Source: a virus
IMG/VR virus record: IMGVR_UViG_3300021142_001705
Coordinates: 1 to 31,112 of that record
Length of the DNA stretch: 31,112 nt
Strand: one strand, 5' to 3'
Every line of letters begins with the position of its first letter. The first letter of the stretch is position 1. The notes beneath the pieces were generated by a model that had not been told where the DNA came from, ran no database searches, and saw only the letters and a program-made list of their open reading frames with translations. The translations under genes were made by a program, and so were the position numbers. This document shows, one piece after another, positions 30,066 through 31,112 of this stretch.

Positions 30066-30462
30066 AAAACCCAAAACAGATGTAGAAGCAAAACCTGCAG
30101 TCAAAAAAGCACCTGCTCGAAAGACCACAAAGAAAATAGATTTTACTGGTATGACTCCACGTCAAATTGCTGATGCCAAAGGCGAACCCTGGGTCAGTGT
30201 CGTCAATGTGGAACTGGATCCCGACAATATTGGCAACGGTGCATTTGAACTGGATTGGAACGAAAAGTTTATTACCAATTTGGTGCGAGCCGGCTATAAA
30301 GGTAAAACCGATTCGGACATGGTGGACCAATGGTTCAGTGATGTCTGCAGAAATGTGCTAGCCGAAAACTACGAACAATGGGAAGCCAATCAACCGGTAG
30401 ACCAACGACCTAGAGTGGTTGATAAACGTGATATCGGTGGCGGAAGAACAGAAGTAAGTTAA
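30055..30462 (+). CDS. Conserved phage protein of unknown function
   Basis: The 135-residue product has a Lys/Ala/Pro-rich N-terminal tail (residues 1-27), then DFTGMTPRQIADAKGEPWVSV, VNVELDPDNIGNGAFELDWN, EKFITNLVRAGYKGKTDSDM and WFSDVCRNVLAENYEQWE. I recognise this core from T4-like marine phages, where it has no assigned role. The basic tail suggests binding to nucleic acid or an acidic partner. The next gene follows after a short gap containing AAGGATAA. Confidence 0.6.
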   Translation: MATRKPKTDVEAKPAVKKAPARKTTKKIDFTGMTPRQIADAKGEPWVSVVNVELDPDNIGNGAFELDWNEKFITNLVRAGYKGKTDSDMVDQWFSDVCRNVLAENYEQWEANQPVDQRPRVVDKRDIGGGRTEVS

Positions 30463-30473
30463 CAAGGATAACA

Positions 30474-31112
30474 ATGACTCAAATATTAGAAAAACAAATT
30501 CCCGGAGATCTAGTACGAATATTTCTCAGTAGAGATATAGATCATGTATTTTTCAATCCGCCGGGATATAGAACTCCAGCAGTGCCAAAAGGCAAATGGG
30601 CTCCTGCAGATCAGGTATTTGACCCAGCATTCATGGCTAGATTATCTGATTATATCAAACAGTTATCCGAACAAGAAACTGCAGACGAAACCGGATACGT
30701 GCACATGTGGAAACACATGCAACAAGAACATCAAGAATTTTTAGAGTATTTACGTACAGATAACTTGCCGGCGGCATTTGATATTTTAAATACGTTATAT
30801 CAAAGCACATTAATGAATGGTATTTGTCAGGGCGTGTGGGATACTAACCCTATTCTCGCAGATGCCGACGTTGCTAGATTTAGATTGACACGACATTGGG
30901 ATTGTTTATTGGGAGTATGCGAATATCTAGGAGTAATCGGTATACAAAACAGAGAGCAGGGATTTAGCCCGGTGGTATTACCAATTGATGATCTAGTCAA
31001 TGGTCTGGCCGCTAGATTATCCAATACCATTCCCAACTTTCATGCTCCTAGATGGCAAGGTGGAATGTGGGGACTTGATACATCGTACGGAGTAATGAGT
31101 GATCGGGATATA
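30474..31112 (+). CDS. Protein of unknown function, 3'-truncated by window end
   Basis: An open frame starts at ATG 30474 after AAGGATAA and stays open for 213 codons to the window end, so the C-terminus is missing. The product starts MTQILEKQIPGDLVRIF and is mixed helical and aromatic: DHVFFNPPGYRTPAVPKGKW, EQETADETGYVHMWKHMQQE, LTRHWDCLLGVCEYLGVIG and FHAPRWQGGMWGLDTSYG. No signal peptide, membrane segment or catalytic motif is evident. It continues the + strand run of small phage genes. Confidence 0.6.
   Translation, partial: MTQILEKQIPGDLVRIFLSRDIDHVFFNPPGYRTPAVPKGKWAPADQVFDPAFMARLSDYIKQLSEQETADETGYVHMWKHMQQEHQEFLEYLRTDNLPAAFDILNTLYQSTLMNGICQGVWDTNPILADADVARFRLTRHWDCLLGVCEYLGVIGIQNREQGFSPVVLPIDDLVNGLAARLSNTIPNFHAPRWQGGMWGLDTSYGVMSDRDI

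Noticed and set aside
1-31112. CRISPR arrays, insertion sequences, rRNA
   Set aside because: No regularly spaced repeats, transposase genes or ribosomal RNA sequence were seen anywhere in the window.

Overview
The window reads as one contiguous, almost fully coding segment of a T4-like (myovirus-type) tailed phage genome, probably from an aquatic metagenome. Every gene I can support lies on the + strand. Gaps are tiny and stop/start overlaps (ATGA, TAATG) are pervasive. The phage identity rests on a complete family B DNA polymerase (gp43 type), a probable gp45-type sliding clamp, a DsbA-like dsDNA-binding protein, a free-standing homing endonuclease and several small proteins of the kind conserved in marine T4-like phages (for example a DUF2452 protein). 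The host is not determined. The good sigma-70 promoters, a lipobox protein and a Tat-like motif point to a Gram-negative bacterium.

Region 1 (1-7816) holds a partial Dps-like gene and then genes whose products begin with a short tag of the form M-K/R-I-x-E-I-I/L-x-E. The tag resembles the capsid-targeting sequences of T4 internal head proteins, which the prohead protease cuts after I/L-x-E. Tagged or possibly tagged products include two small paralogues, a metalloprotease/LysM/lytic-transglycosylase fusion, an amidoligase, a gamma-glutamyl-cyclotransferase-like enzyme, an ART/KptA-like protein and a ParB-like protein. I read this as a candidate set of enzymes packaged in the head and delivered with the DNA. 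A 2OG-oxygenase-like gene with its own promoter sits inside the cluster between 14-bp direct repeats, like a moron. Two intergenic stretches (about 4092-4163 and 7821-7906) look like structured RNA.

Region 2 (7937-13513) carries an oxygenase, dsbA, a membrane protein, DNA polymerase, a methyltransferase and the clamp.

Region 3 (13514-18585) is a tightly coupled operon: a sulfotransferase-SPASM-radical SAM fusion, a DpdA-like DNA transglycosylase, a coiled-coil protein, an unknown protein and a possible T-fold protein, followed by another oxygenase. With folE (22565), queD (26471) and queE (27697) it supports incorporation of a 7-deazaguanine into phage DNA. No queC is present in the window.

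Region 4 (18616-24707) mixes a MazG-like enzyme, a glycosyltransferase, GalE, a half-length DegT-like protein, folE and small unknown or membrane proteins. Region 5 (24709-31112) has a promoter-driven FG-GAP lipoprotein, queD, a second MazG-like protein, queE, a homing endonuclease behind a hairpin containing a late-promoter-like box, and small conserved phage proteins. The last gene runs off the window. Functional names come from motif recognition by eye, not from database searches.
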